Counted from the first letter of the stretch, positions 21,382-34,350 are shown. The stretch: 64,000 nt of DNA from Rhyacophila brunnea (GCA_022495005.1 JAGYXB010000687.1:682001-746000), one strand, 5' to 3'. A program made the numbers and translations. The notes: generated by a model not told the origin, from the letters alone.

Positions 21382-24300
21382 GTAATTATGATAATAATTT
21401 AATAATAGTATAATATAATCGCCATGTCTGTCATTTTCACTACATAGTTATTTTTTATTTCCTGCAATTCCTTGATTATGTTCTGCGATTGTTCAATTTG
21501 AACTTTTAATTGTTTGACTAAAGCTAAGAATTTCCTACAGTTCTTGATACTCTGTTCTCCTCTGGTAATCAGTATTTGCAGGTGTATCCAATAATCATCA
21601 AAATAAATCGTTCGATAATCGAAAACGTATAAATACCTAAAACCATCACTAAAACTACAAAACTTGGTTTACATTATTTGTAAGATACTTAACTAATTGC
21701 GATTTAAATTCTTAATTCAAATATAATAAGTTATATGAGTGAGTACTATATAGTATTTTCAATTAAAATGACGTTCTCAACATAATGTGTAACATATAAA
21801 AATAAGATTAAGTGGGTAACAGAATAATATTTGTATACGTACAAAATACGCCAAGTAAACAAAATATACCTAATAATAAAAAATATATATTGAAAAACCT
21901 GCGCCTTAACTGTAAACACACACTTACGCAATTGGTATGTAGTATATCGATTTGAAAAGTAGTTTGTTTAAATAGAACAGTTATTGCTTGTACTTCTGGT
22001 TACTCTTAGAAACTTAGTCGAGAGACACCTAATAATGGCAGAGTACTTTCTTCTAAGTCATGAACAATATGATCAACCCATCAGAATAAGATCATGAGAT
22101 AAAGAAAGATCTGGATTGAGATGGCAAGACTGAGGTCTACTGAGTCGAAGACTGGGCAATTAAGAAACAAACAATAATAAGAATGGAGGCTTTCGAGATA
22201 TGGCTATATTGGCATATCATGATCACATTACCAATGAGTTTTTAAGACGAGTCAAGAGAACTTATAACTACTATAACCACAGACAAACTGAAAACTTTTT
22301 TCTGCAATGAGATGTATGATATTTTACTCATGGTCGCCAACCTTCGATTGAAGACGCACCAAAAAAAAATAATTTAATATAAAAGAAAATAGCCTATACG
22401 GATAATTTTTGGGCTTACGCGTGGGTTACAAATGTCTCAAAACTACTAGTATTGTCCCTTTAAGGTGAATTAAACGAGTTTTAGGTCCCAGTTAACATTT
22501 CTGTCTGTCTATTCCTATTTCGTAGATAACGTCGGAAGTCATAAAATAAGTAATAGTACTGTATCAATCATACCACTCAGCATTAAATGATTGACACACT
22601 TCAATATGTATGTTTTGTTGTCAAAACAAAACAATAAGGCGATAATATTAGTCAGCATTTCATCAATCATAACTTGATCAGTATGGTCTGTTTTGATTTG
22701 TTAATTGCAAAACAAACATTTGCAAAGAAAATTGTACTGTTAACAGCAAACTTTTAGTCAGTATACTTGCTTTATTCAAAGCGGCTCTTCTTTATGTTCC
22801 AAATAGAATAAATATGGCGTGTATTGATGCGCGCATACAAGTCGTGTCGGATTCCTTTACGATGTAGAATCTCAAATGAAAATCCGTTTTATTGCCAAGT
22901 TTAAGGCCCTTTAAAAACGTCTATGTGTTTACGTACTATATGCCCTTCGCCCGCCGTCCACAATAACGGAATTTATTCGACACTAAATTCGACCATATAA
23001 AAGCGTCATTAAATCAAAGCATTCGCAATAAAAAGCGATCGATATGTATTACAAGTGGTTAAGTTCGTGTCGTTCCTGTCACTTGGCTCAAATGTGCACT
23101 AAATTATCGGACATCAGGATTTTTACCCTATAAATAACATTTTTATACATCGCTCAAAAACGAAGAGGATACGACTTTTTTTTGCAGGTTTAATCCAAAA
23201 CTTAAAGTATTTTTAAGATAATTTGGTGACCATGCTTTGAGTTACCCCATCTCCACCCGTCATGTATATGCAGCCGTGGATTCTGCACGGCCGCCTTCCA
23301 TGACACTACGTGTCAGAATGAAAAGATTTTAGTGCCACACTTCCTCGTCCCGAAGCGATGCCGCACGGGACTGATTTAGCAACCATGCACCTTAAGTGCT
23401 TAAAGAAAGAGTTTTGTGTCCTGTGTACCCGTGTACTCTCTGTCAAAACAGTGGAGTCTCGTCACGCTAGTTAAACCCTGTCTTGGTTATGTACTCAGTG
23501 ACGTCCCATGGGGGTAGGCAGGTCATGCGTTACCTTGGAGTAGCAAATTAAGGAATGAATACCTACTATCATTACAACTTTTGAAACCAGTAAAGGTTTT
23601 GCATTTAGAGGACAATGCTGTCGCTTCGTTAAAAAGTACTGACATATTGGTTTAAAGGGATCACAAAGGGCCTCCAAAACTGTCAATGCATCAGATCTCT
23701 ACGTAACAAAACCATTGTTGTTTGAGAGTAGGTTTCGTAGAAATGCTATAATCATCAGTAGACGATTATGTTCGTCATTTTTTCCAACCTTTTTGTTGCA
23801 TTTTGTCAGTTTAAGATAGTGAAATAGGTGGGTATGCACCTAACAATTTGAAATTAAAAACCCAAGGGGCGGCATTTTAAGTATGCCTGAGGGGGCGGCT
23901 CTTGCCCTAGGGACGTCATTGTGTGTCATTTAGTAAGTTTGAATAAAGCGTAGAGTAGAATTATTACAAGCATGCATACCTACAATGAAAGCAAAAACTT
24001 GGATAAATCAAAATATTCCCTAGAGTTAGGACCGGTCTCAAGGTTTTTGAACCCAATTGGACCTCGCGCCCTATGAGATTTCAAACATCACAAAAAAAGT
24101 GAAACGTATTTAATTTAAAAAATAATTTCGTTGTAAAACTCCGTGGCTTTAGCAATAGAATCATAGAAAATTCAACTCCATTATTCGTGCATATTATTTA
24201 AAAAAAAAAAAACATCTGGAAAACACATTCAAAATGAGCTGTTCATTATTAGTATCATTGATGATTGAGAATGAAACTGTATTGTTAAAACTCATTTAGT

Positions 24301-26874
24301 GCTAACACCGCGACTGGCGCGTGGAGTCGTTGGCCATTAGATATAATTAACGTGTAATTTAATTGTGGTAAGTAAAAGGTAATTAAAAGGTTAGCAGTGA
24401 TTGTGTTAAGAGAATAAAATCAGTCAAGTATTTGCCTTCTAGCAATTTTATTTGTTTTTAATAATTATTGTAAATGCTAAGAATTAAAAAATGTATAATA
24501 AATTAACCATTTTCCTGATAAAAGGCAAAAACAAAATATTTCATCTTGATCTAGTAAATAGTATTACCTATTTGTTATTTTTTGAGTTTTATTTTGGGAG
24601 GAATAATATTATAACTTCTCGCACTTTTTAGGAGCGACTTTGTCGTGAATATTTATGTAGAATCAAATATAAATTCTTTCCCAAATATATTATATATATA
24701 CGTAAATAAATAAATGTTGTAAATACAATAATTCATTCACACTGAAATTTCATTTCCTAACTCGATTCCTAGGGGAACAAAATTCTATCCATATAAGACA
24801 TTAGGTTATACTTATTTACTTATGGTTTTAAATATTGAGATGGAATGTCGTTACACGATAATTAAGATGTAATTTTATTATATTGTTTGTAACGTCGGAG
24901 ATATTGAATGGGATCAGATTAAACGACGGCTTAATTAACAAGAACGAATCTGTATGATATTAACCATTAACCACAGGTAATTAGGGCAATAAAATATGCT
25001 GCTTAATGCACCGATTAACTGCTACACATGTCTAGTAATTCGACAAGAATCTAGTTGAAATGAAAGTTAAATCAATTAAATACCACGTTTTTGATAGTAG
25101 GTAGTTAATTTACTGTTAGTAACAATGAAAACTATTCAGGTATGTGTGGTCTCATGCGCGCATTTAAAAAAAACTACACTTAATTTAAAATTCCGTAAAT
25201 GGCTGAGAATTTTGTATTGACATTAACGTAATAAAGTTTTTATTGATATCGTGAAAATGAATGTTAAAACCGAAGGGTGTAATTTTGTAAAGAAAATTAC
25301 AGAACAGTATTTTCCCTCAATAAATTATTATTGTTTTCAAAGTAAACTCGCATATTATTCTTTTACTTTGTAAAATTTTATAGTCGCGTCCTACTACATA
25401 GGCTAATTGATTTTTGAGCGATTCAAAGAAAAACAATACGTGAATAATAGATTTGTAGTTAGTTACCCATTCATAGTATAATATTATTATTAGCAATAAT
25501 GTCCAAATTCAACACTGCAACAGAAAACCAGTTTGCCAGTAGCGTACGTTCGGCTACTCACCGCTAGAGGCACTCAAATCATTAATCTCTGACGTACCAC
25601 GCGCCACGACAGACTTTTCATAGGCAGTGTGACACTTTTTTGGGTACAATAATAATAATTACTGACATTCAAAAGTTTTAATAGCCTGCAGCTGTTCTCA
25701 AATTAATTTGAAAGTTTTCACGTTGTTTCTGCTTATTTTTTTACATAGGTAATCACTTTAATTAAATCAAATGTTTTGGCACTTAACTAAATGTGATAAA
25801 AATAACATATTTATCTATAATTTTTAGAATCATAATAAAGTTAATAACGAAACAATAATATTATTATAATAATAAAATTAATATTAAAAAACAGAAAATC
25901 GTGAGGACATCTAGCGGCATAAAACAATTCTTTTCAAATTTTGGGTTAGAGATTTATAACATAGATGGCAATGCCAAAAATTAATCGATTTCATAAATTT
26001 TATTGTATTCTCGAATTATTATTATTTTTGGCATGACTATCTACTTACTAATCTTCACACTAATGAACAGCGCAATTCAATCAATTAAGATTGGGATAGC
26101 GTGCTGGCTACGTCGTATGGAGATTAACGACAATAAACCGATAAAGAGGATATCATTGGCGAGTTATGAGCGCAAAAAAGAGTAGGTACCCCAATGAGGT
26201 TTACTTTTCGGTCGGCCAAGACGTCGAACAATGAATGCCTTATTTACGAACTTGTGAAATTGTGTACCTACCATAGACTATAAATACATCGTACCTACAT
26301 ATCAAATACATGCGAATTCAGCTAAAAGCCCATTCTATAAATGGTAAATCAAATTCAAGGTAGCTGATAAAATTTAATATTCATTTATTTGTACAGCAAA
26401 TGGTGCCAAGAAATTGAATGAGACATACAGCTATGCTATTGTTTAAAAGAGAAATTTGCCTCACAGAGAGAAAAATTGTGTAATTTTCTTTCATGATATT
26501 GAACTTTTTTAATTTTTACATGCCTGGTTAATGCCATTGACCCTTATCGACCTATCGATTGTTTCAAATCCTATTACGTTACAATATTATATTATAACCT
26601 CGTAATTCAGAATGTTATATTGTTAATGGTAGGTACTCGTATATACAAATGAGATAATGTTAATGAAAATTATTTCCTTTCTATTTCCATTAATAATAAT
26701 ATGTTGAATTAGATAAGGGCGTTAACCACACTTGGTGCGGCCCTGACCGCGGATTGGATGATTACAAAATTACATTCTTATTTTGAAAACAAATATATAT
26801 AAGCTATCCCAATGCCCATTGTTCTCAAATAATGGTTATTATTTTTCTTATGAGAATTTTCTTTTTGTCTACAG
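21382..26874 (+). other. Intron 2 of the window (CUB gene)
   Basis: Intron of 5.5 kb between the CUB and LDLa exons. It is mostly plain AT-rich sequence. Two less AT-rich patches stand out without a recognised identity: 23230-23480 and 25530-25640. The latter contains CGTACCACGCGCCACGACAG. The GGGGCGGC-containing stretch at 23865-23925 looks like a decayed transposon end. No exon or RNA gene was seen. Confidence 0.6.
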
Positions 26875-26997
26875 AACACGGCTGCAAAGATTTTCGCTGT
26901 AATCTTCGAGAATTCTGCATTAGTGCTGATCTCATCTGTGATGGAGTTAACCATTGTGTCGACGGATCCGATGAAACCTCCAGTACACTTTGTCAGA
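26875..26997 (+). CDS. CUB/LDLa transmembrane receptor, LDLa exon
   Basis: The acceptor is TTGTCTACAG|AACACG and the donor is TGTCAGA|GTAAGT. It enters after one base (giving Lys-His-Gly-Cys) and leaves after one base. The 41 residues are a complete LDL-receptor class A repeat with six cysteines: GCKDFRC, LREFC, ADLIC, GVNHC and, after the calcium-binding DGSDE box, TLC. The acidic cluster D-G-V-N-H-C-V-D-G-S-D-E holds the residues that cage calcium in this family. An exon that encodes exactly one LDLa repeat with equal phases at both ends is the usual arrangement. CUB followed by LDLa and then a membrane helix is the arrangement of Neto-type glutamate-receptor auxiliary proteins and of Drosophila Culd. 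Confidence 0.95.
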
Positions 26998-27439
26998 GTA
27001 AGTTGAATGGATATACTAATATTAAAATATGATATTTAATTATAATATTGATGTGGTACATGAAACCTACATAATTCGCAGTGTGGAAACCTACTGTGGA
27101 AATCCATCAGTTAATTTGTATTGCTGCCTTGAAGAAAACATAGAGCAGCAGTAGCGCACCCAGGGGGGGGGGGCAGGGGGCCTTGGCCCCCCCCAAAATA
27201 TGAAAATCATCAGAATGATTTTACACATTGAAATCGAAAGCCAATAAACTATACCTTGGGCTTAGACAAACAACACGGCAAAAAATGATTTGTAATTCTC
27301 CAGCACCCTTTTTAGTAAAATTTCTTAGATTTTAATTTCCAACACAAAAATTTCGAAACACTGATGTCAGGTTTTTTTAGAAACCCGTTCCCTAATAAAA
27401 TTCTCGGTGTCCACCCGAATTCTGGAGTGGTATAGGTGA

Positions 27440-28640
27440 TGGCTGGGGAGGGTTGACAGGGCTCTAGCCTGGGGGCCCGGGCTGTGGGGGGCCGGCGTGT
27501 CGGGTTGACCAGATAAGTGAGATACATACACACCATCACAACATTTTAAATTATATAATTGTCCAATATATTTTCAGATTATTATGTGTCGATACTCGAC
27601 AGCTCCATTATTAAAGTAGATGTATTGAAAATCGCCAATAATTCACTGTATAAGTACCCTCAATTTGAAGTAAATCACAATTTAAAAAACGTTAATGTAG
27701 TGTTTTACACTGTCTTTAATCTAAGCGGTGGATAGGGGGCCCGTCAAATATCCTAGCCCAGTGGTCGGCAAACTCATTAGTAAATAGAGCCAAATATCAA
27801 CAGTACAACGATTGAGATTTCTTTTGAGAGCCAAATTTCTTAAACTGAAATTATATGCGTAGGTAGTAAGTAGGTACACTGCTAATTTACTTAATAAACT
27901 TAAGTTAAAGTTTTAAGTCCTAATTAAATTATAGGTAGGTACACTGAATAAAACTGAATATCATACGTAATAATGATCTTATTTATTAATACAAATTAAA
28001 TTGTAAGTCAGGTATCCATAAAATTGAATCATGACAATGACTGACAAACTCAATGTGAATAATGGCCTTGCATCTCCTTGTAAAGTTTGGGTAAGTCAGG
28101 TTCGTATGTTGTTGATTTAATTTTAAGCACGATTCCAGGTTCTCATCAATAAATCGATTTCTCAATTTACTCTTGATTTCCTCTCTTGGAAATCTTTTTA
28201 CTAACCACAAAACTTGCAATATTAACATTGTTGAAAGATTTTATTCAGTACCTAATTAAATACAGAACTTTATTTTTCTTGACTCTTCTCCTCAGCTGCT
28301 TTCTTCCTTGCATCATCGACAGATTATTTAGCGCAAAATTACGAGTTTTTAGTTGTAGTATCTCTCTAAATTTGAATGCGCTAATTTTTCCCGACACATA
28401 AATAAAGGTCGGTAAGCCATTTAAGTTTTGAATAAACGCTGAATAAAGTCTCGGTCTTTTCAACATTACATTTACGGTTATCCTCTTCCATTTTCTTTGC
28501 TTCTTCTTTGTAGCCATGTCAAATATGGCAGAGAGCATCTGTGGCAGAGCCGCACTCAAGGGGCCAAAGAGCCGCAGTTTGCCGACCACTGACCTAGCCT
28601 GAGGGCCCGTTTCATGATGTGGGGGCTATGGTGTAGGTAC
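27440..28640. repeat. G/C-rich repeat, copy 1 (split by a hAT element)
   Basis: Shares GACAGGGCTCTAGCCTGGGG, GGCCCGGGCTGTGG, CCAGATAAGTGAGATACATA and the far-end blocks AAATATCCTAGCC and GGCCCGTTTCATGATGTGGG with 32885-34625. Both copies therefore belong to one unit of about 400-450 bp without insertions. Copy 1 is interrupted by the hAT element 27759-28591, copy 2 by a mariner. Confidence 0.75.
27759..28591. mobile_element. Nested hAT element, 833 bp
   Basis: The ends are CAGTGGTCGGCAAACT and AGTTTGCCGACCACTG, a perfect 16-bp inverted repeat. Flanks are TCCTAGCC (27751-27758) and ACCTAGCC (28592-28599), an 8-bp duplication with one change. The uninterrupted counterpart ATCCTAGCCTGGTGGCCCG at about 34562-34580 shows the site before insertion. 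The minus strand has an open stretch of 114 codons (28245-28589) with a basic C-terminus, not recognised as a transposase domain. Probably non-autonomous. Confidence 0.93.
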
Positions 28641-28895
28641 ACCGAGTGCAATAGACAAAAGACCGATAAACGAGATATTAGACTGTGTTGTATTGAGTAG
28701 GTTGTGTATAATTTAAAAGCAATAATACTTTTTTGTCCATTTTCAATTAATATGTTGAAACCTCAATATTAAAAAACCAAAAATCTGCGATAAACATTCG
28801 GCGAAAAGAACGACTACACCCACTACGGTGGTGGTGTAAATCAAAAGAAGATTTTTTTCGGTGGAATTCGGCATAAATATTGTAGCTCTCTAGAC

Positions 28896-29570
28896 CAGTG
28901 TTCCCCAAACTTTCGACATCTGTGTACCCCTTCTATAATTTTCGTAACACTGAGTACTCCTCGTCAAAGAAAAATGCATATAAGTACTTTAATAACAATC
29001 AAAATATATTCCTTTTGTAGTACATAAACAAAATAATAATAAACGAAAAATAAAATTCATTCATAATAAAATATAAATCAAAGTTATACTTATTATAAAA
29101 AAATAACATCCATTATAAACCATGAGAAGGATGAAATTATTTATGTTGAAACGACAGATCATCATAATTTGGTTCCCTGGTTATTAATTTTAATCTGAGA
29201 TGCGATTCCACACCCAAAGGCTGTTCCTTTTTTTCACTTAATGTCTACAAATGCTGAAAAAGCAACTTCATATAGATATGAAGTTGAAAAAGGCAATGTA
29301 TTTCAGGAATTTCTCTGTTATAACTGGATACACATGTTGCATTTGCAACCTAAATGATGTTTAAGTACACTCCTTATATTTATTTTGCAAGAATCCGTCT
29401 GAAGCTAGTAATTCCAACAATTGCTCTTCTTCCGCATGCGATAAACCTAGCATGAATGTTGTATTAATGCTTGTTGCACCAGGCGTAGCCATAACCCGGT
29501 GCAGCACGTACCCCCACCAAACTCTTCCCGTACCCCAGGGGGTATGCATACCACACTTTGGGAAACACTG
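28896..29570. mobile_element. Nested hAT element, 675 bp
   Basis: The ends are CAGTGTTCCCCAAACTTT and CACTTTGGGAAACACTG, inverted with one or two changes. They are flanked by perfect 8-bp duplications CTCTAGAC at 28888-28895 and 29571-29578. It carries a piece of hAT transposase on the minus strand (about 29180-29470), so it is a deletion derivative of a coding element. Confidence 0.93.
29180..29470 (-). pseudogene. hAT transposase C-terminal fragment (ZBED5/Charlie-like)
   Basis: Read on the minus strand, LSHAEEEQLLELLASDGFLQ resembles the segment before the hAT dimerisation region. Further downstream YEVAFSAFVDIK matches the conserved (C/Y)E.(A/G)FS..V.IK block of that region. A stop codon follows it, and the N-terminal zinc finger and catalytic acids are missing. 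It lies within the 675-bp hAT element and explains that element's origin. Confidence 0.6.
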
Positions 29571-29913
29571 CTCTAGACCAAGCGGGTAACACAGCCGATA
29601 TTATTTAAGTAGGTACGGTTTAAGCATACTAGGTACACATGTCCAGCATGGTCGCTGTTCAATTCCAATCCGCCAGTCGCTGATGACACGCTCAACGGTT
29701 ACCGCCACTATGCCTCCAATTTAATAAAAACTAGGAGAAACTGTACAAATATATCGCCGTGTATTGTGAAATTATGTAAAAATATTTATATGAAGAGAAA
29801 AGGAGCCTATGGGACTAATTTCCATTCTCCTCCTTCGGCCCCCCCCAATAATAAATCCTGGGTGCGCCACTGTAGAGCAGTAGTCAAATTATATTACGTA
29901 TGTATATACATAA

Positions 29914-29917
29914 TATT

Positions 29918-29954
<37 letters not shown>

Positions 29955-29970
29955 GCGTGTATGTATGTAT
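29914..29970. repeat. Microsatellite (GT)n-(TA)n
   Basis: About 12 GT units followed by about six TA units and a few GTAT units; likely length-polymorphic. It lies just outside the outer hAT element and next to the 29975-30352 repeat. Confidence 0.9.
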
Positions 29971-29974
29971 TATA

Positions 29975-30352
29975 TTTACAAGATGGTGTTAGTTAGTTTT
30001 TAAATATCAATTCAAGTCTGCCTCTAACCAAACTATAATAGTTTTTGTATGTTATGGGCGATCTGACAAAAGAGTGCACACTTTTTCAGTCCTACTTATT
30101 TGTTTTCGTTGAATTAAGAATACATATTATTAGTTATTACATATTGCGTTAGTTCAATTTTTGGGCTATTATCTATTATGGCTTGGTTTTCGCAGAGATT
30201 GATGGAATTTTATAAACTAACTAACACCATCTATCTGTAAATAAAATAAATTGTAGTCTTAATTCAATGAAAACAAATACGTTTGACTGACAAAGTTTAG
30301 TGTGCACTATCTATGTCGAATCTTAACACTCTACCTCCACCCTTCGCTACTG
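29975..30352. mobile_element. Relative of the 53816-54394 element, left end lost
   Basis: Shares GGGCGATCTGACAAA, GTGCACACTTTTTCAGTC, ACTTATTTGTTTTCGTTGAA, TCAATGAAAACAAATACGTT, TGACTGACAAAGTTTAGTGT and the right end CCTCCACCCTTCGCTACTG with the element at 53816-54394. GATGGTGTTAGTTAG near 29983 is repeated inverted near 30215, an internal palindrome. The outer left terminal repeat is missing. Confidence 0.7.
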
Positions 30353-32190
30353 GTATGTATGTATGTACCTACTCACAGTAGCCGTACTAATCGAAGATTA
30401 GCAACTAAACGATTATTTAACATTTACCTTAACCCAATTTTTTTTTAAATCGTAAATTGTCCTAAGCTAATACGGTACGAAATTATAACGTGAGAAACAG
30501 ATATTATTATCATTTATAAGATATTATTACTTATATTGATTTTTTTTAAGTATTTGTCTTTAATCGACACTAATTTGTATATGAAAATAACTAACGTCGC
30601 AATTTGTGAAATAAAGGTCTTCCAAAGCTTTTTCTAATAAACGTACGGACTTTAGTGGACAACTCCTTGCCCACATTAGTCAGTTATATCGAGGTTCAAC
30701 TGTAATTGTGTTTGTTGAATGTTAAAATTTTCAATTACATGTACCTATTATATTATTGTAACGAATATATTCTGTCGCCTGTTTGTCATTTTGCATCGGG
30801 GCAGCTAAATCCCTCAGGGTGGACCTACTGATAAGTGCCTACTCCTTTTCAAGTGAGAGATTTTTTCTCGATTTGTAAATGCTTAATTATTCACAAAGTT
30901 TTAATACAGTTTTCTGTAAGTTTAAAGTAAACACAAACGGACAATGACCTTTTTCACTAAATAAATAAGGGTCCTCGAAAACCTCGCTCGCCTTCGCAAT
31001 AATTAGAGTCCTTAATTAAAATATTAGCGCGCGCCCGTACAATCTTTATGATACTAGTGTCATCTTTATTGTATGGAGAATTTCAACAAAGTGAGGGGAA
31101 AAACAAACCGCTCGGGGATCTCGTAAAAAATAAACACTTTTCTCTCATCTGCTCGCTCTCTGTTTCTCGTTCCCCCTTTAACTCGTTTATCTTTAAAATA
31201 CTTAAACATACAAACAAAGCTTAAACATCTCACCTCATCACAAAGTAAGCGCTTATCTATCTCAGGATAATTTTATTCTCTGTCGACTTTGTCTTTGAAA
31301 TTTTCTTAGTCGCTTTGTACCATATTTTTCATTTAGTTTGCGTCTTTCAGACCTGAACGACATTTAAAAACAAATGTAATAAAACAGAGTGAGCTTTGGA
31401 TTTGATATATTTTATCGATATCATAAGTTAAAAAAAGATTACATTTATGTTAAGATTAAACTCTTCAGAAACGAAAGATATTAGAGCATTTCGAGATTAC
31501 TTCTGCGTTGAAAACATTAAAGAAACTATGTTTCATTCAAACGATAGATAAAGGTTTTGTTTTACAATAGTTGGGAAATGATCCATAACACAAGGCTGAC
31601 GCAAATGCACAAAAATATAAGAATTTAAGCAATGGTTATGAAATGATGTTTCAAATAAGTATTTTTGGTGGAAGTAGGTACTAAAACTAAACCAAGTGAC
31701 ATTTTTTATCATCACTTTCATGCTGAAATAGCTACCTACTGATTGTAATGATTGCTTTTTCTAGTTCAAACATAGAGTTTTTTTGGTAATGTATTTGAAA
31801 TTTCACTATAGAGTCTTCGTTAAAATAAATTTAAAAATGACACAGAAATACGTGTTGCCACTTTGGTGAACTTGCTTTGACTTCGTAATAACGCTATCAT
31901 TTTGTAAACTTAAATACAATATTGCGGTCATATTTCAATAATAACGAATATTAAATTTGTAAATTAATCAGACAGCAGAATAGCAAGGTACCTTTTTAAA
32001 CTATCTATGTAAATAGTTAAATATTTGTGAGTATAAAAACATATTATTTCCGGTTTTATTTATTACATATTCCAATGCAAGCATTTCATAATATTTCCTT
32101 GACATTGCCTTTAAAAAACCGAAAACAAAATGTGATCAAATAGGACGATACTATTTCATGCTGTATTTGTTGTAGACGTTTTCTGATAAG

Positions 32191-32425
32191 CAGGGCTCGA
32201 AATGGACCGGAGCGCACCAGAGCGCCGTTCCTGTTCATGAAATCGGTAAAATTATCGCTCCGTCTCGTGGAAAAAATAATTTGACCGAATGAGCTAGATA
32301 GGCCATATAATAGAAAATCTAATACACTTATTTTTATAAAAACACATACAATTTAATAAATATGTGAATATCTTCAGAAAACTGTCGACCGCTCCGGTTC
32401 GTAAATTTTTCCATTTCGAGCGCTG
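32191..32425. mobile_element. hAT-type MITE, 235 bp
   Basis: The ends CAGGGCTCGAAATGG and CCATTTCGAGCGCTG are inverted with one change, each next to GGACCGGAGCG / CGCTCCGGTT. The short duplication GATAAG flanks both sides (32185-32190 and 32426-32431). No coding capacity. Confidence 0.8.
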
Positions 32426-33048
32426 GATAAGCCTATCTAAAAAAAAATAGATGAGCCATGAATTATTCTCCATTACTTTTAATTGCAGAAGAAACACAGA
32501 CAATTATACTAAAGACAAACGTATATGCCAGCCTATATGAAAACATTTAACACTAAAAATGACAAAATCATTAATTATATATTGATTTTTATTGGAAATA
32601 TGTATATTTGTATTTACTTTCCGGGTCTATTCTATACACAAGGCGACTATTGACCGCTAAAGTAATAAAATGATAGTATTTATTACATATTTGTATTGAT
32701 CTACATAATATAATTGTTACAATAGGTTAGCCGTCTAACTAAATAGTCAAAACTGTCTACCTTGCTCTAAATTGTATCACAACCAAGAGAGGTGCTGTGA
32801 AAATATAGCACTTATTGCAAAAATTACATCCAACTTATTCCAATTGTACATTATGTACATCTATTTAATATGCATGTACCTACATCATGGCCCCCACAAG
32901 GGGGGGCTGACAGGGCTCTACTCTGGGGGCCCGGGCTCAGGAGGGGCCCGGCGAGGTGAAACGACCAGATAACTGAGATAAACATACATCGAAAATTTGC
33001 TTTAATACTAAAAAAGTCGCCTGCGGCCGCTATTTTCCTTCAATGGTA

Positions 33049-34350
33049 CGAGGGTGGGTCAATAATTCCTTAGAAAAAAGCATTAAAACAGGTTTTATTT
33101 TTGTATTTTTTTTTTATTTCTCAACATAATTTCCTTTGAGCTCAATACACTTGGTTAGACGTTCCTCAATTTTTTTTAAACCGTCAGAAAAATAAGTTTT
33201 CGGAAGGTCCTCAAAATAAGCATTTGTCCGATCGATGACTTCTTCATTTGAAAAAAAACGTTGTCCACTTAGCCATTTTTTTAAGTTTGGGAAAAGGAAA
33301 AAGTCACTGGGGGCTAAATCTGGCGAATACGGTGGGTGGTCGACCAATTCGAACTTCAATTCTTCAATTTTAGCCATTGATCGTAAACATGTGTGAACAC
33401 GGGCATTGTCCTGATGAAAGAGGATTTTTTTCCTGTTTAAATGAGGCCGTTTTTCTTCAATTTTGTTTTTTAGCTGGTCCAATAAAGATGCATAATAATC
33501 CCCTGTTATTGTTTTTCCTTTTTCCAAATAGTCAACGAAAATAATTTCACGTGCATCCCAAAATACAGTAGCCATAACCTTACCAGCTGATTTTACGGTT
33601 TTCGCCTTCTTTGGACATGGTTTGCCTTCGCAATCCACTGCTTTGACTGTTCTTTCGTCTCGGGAGTATAGTGGTGTATCCATGTTTCATCTACAGTCAC
33701 AAAGCGATGAAAAAATTCATCCTGATTGCGTTGCATGAGCGACAACAGGGCTTTAGAGGCCACCACCCTATTGCGTTTATTGTCGACTGTGAGCAAACGC
33801 GGCACCCATCTTGCAGAAATTTTTTCATGCCCAATTTGTCATGTAAAATAGAAATGACGCTACCTTTTGAGATCCCTGTAACCTCAATTATCTCACTCAA
33901 CTTTAATCTTCGGTCACTTAACACCATATCGTGGATTTTATTGATCATTTCTGGTGTAGTCACCTCTACAGGACGTCCTGAGCGTGGTTCATCCTTTGTT
34001 GATGTACGACCACGTTTAAATTCATTTAACCAGTTATAAATAGTTGCAAGTGAAGGAGCAGATATGCCGTGAACTAAATCCAACTCATTTTTTATTTCCT
34101 TTGCTGTTAACCCTTTTATATTAAAATGTTTAATAACAGCTCTAAACTCAATTTTCTCCATTTTCCATTTTTCCATTTTCCACAAGCAAATTTTTTTTTT
34201 AAATGTACGAGAAACACACAACAACCCGACTAATCTGATTGAAACTTCGCAGCATACTGAATCGGTAGTGCCGCTGCATGAAAACAAACCGCTTACAGTA
34301 CTAGTCGCGCCACCTGTCGGCTTTTCTAAGGACTTATTGACCCACCCTCG
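33049..34350 (-). mobile_element. mariner element, 1.3 kb, irritans-like
   Basis: The terminal repeats CGAGGGTGGGTCAATAATTC and GACTTATTGACCCACCCTCG (preceded by TTTTCTAAG, matching CTTAGAAAA at the other end) are nearly identical. A TA dinucleotide flanks each end (33047-33048, 34351-34352). It holds one transposase gene on the minus strand that fills most of its length. The total length of 1,302 bp is the normal mariner size, and the similar ends suggest a fairly recent insertion. Confidence 0.95.
33114..34161 (-). pseudogene. mariner transposase with two one-base deletions
   Basis: Starts at ATG 34161 (MEKIEFRAVIKHF; an in-frame ATG lies at 34176) and stops at 33114-33116. The 1,048 bp from ATG to stop are two short of 350 codons. 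The reading changes frame twice. The first change is near 33825, in a run of A after KLGMKK. The second is near 33640, just after SKQW. In order it shows a helix-turn-helix region with GLTAKEIKNEL and ATIYNWLNEFKRG, the linker DEPRSGRP, the WVPRLLT-type block, then the DD34D catalytic acids: VTVDETW, HQDNARVH and YSPDLAPSDFF. No premature stop other than those caused by the frame changes was seen. The motif set is that of irritans-type mariners. As given it cannot make a full transposase. Confidence 0.93.

Larger units (their letters stand above)
27149..29872. mobile_element. Outer hAT element carrying two further hAT insertions
   Basis: The terminal repeats are CAGTAGCGCACCCAGG on the left and CCTGGGTGCGCCACTG on the right (one mismatch). 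They are flanked by perfect 8-bp duplications TAGAGCAG at 27141-27148 and 29873-29880. The CAGTG/CACTG ends with 8-bp duplications define a hAT element. The ends continue into G-rich and C-rich tracts. Inside are the G/C-rich repeat 27440-28640 and two complete hAT insertions, so its own sequence is about 1.2 kb. Confidence 0.93.

Noticed and set aside
23230..23480. Less AT-rich intronic patch that might be an exon or RNA gene
   Set aside because: No frame with splice borders and no recognised RNA fold or repeat partner.
26003..26185. Open frame with CWLRRME, reminiscent of a LINE tail
   Set aside because: Similarity too weak and too short to call; no simple-repeat 3' end beside it.
33671..34039. 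Plus-strand open frame of 122 codons
   Set aside because: It is antisense to the mariner transposase.
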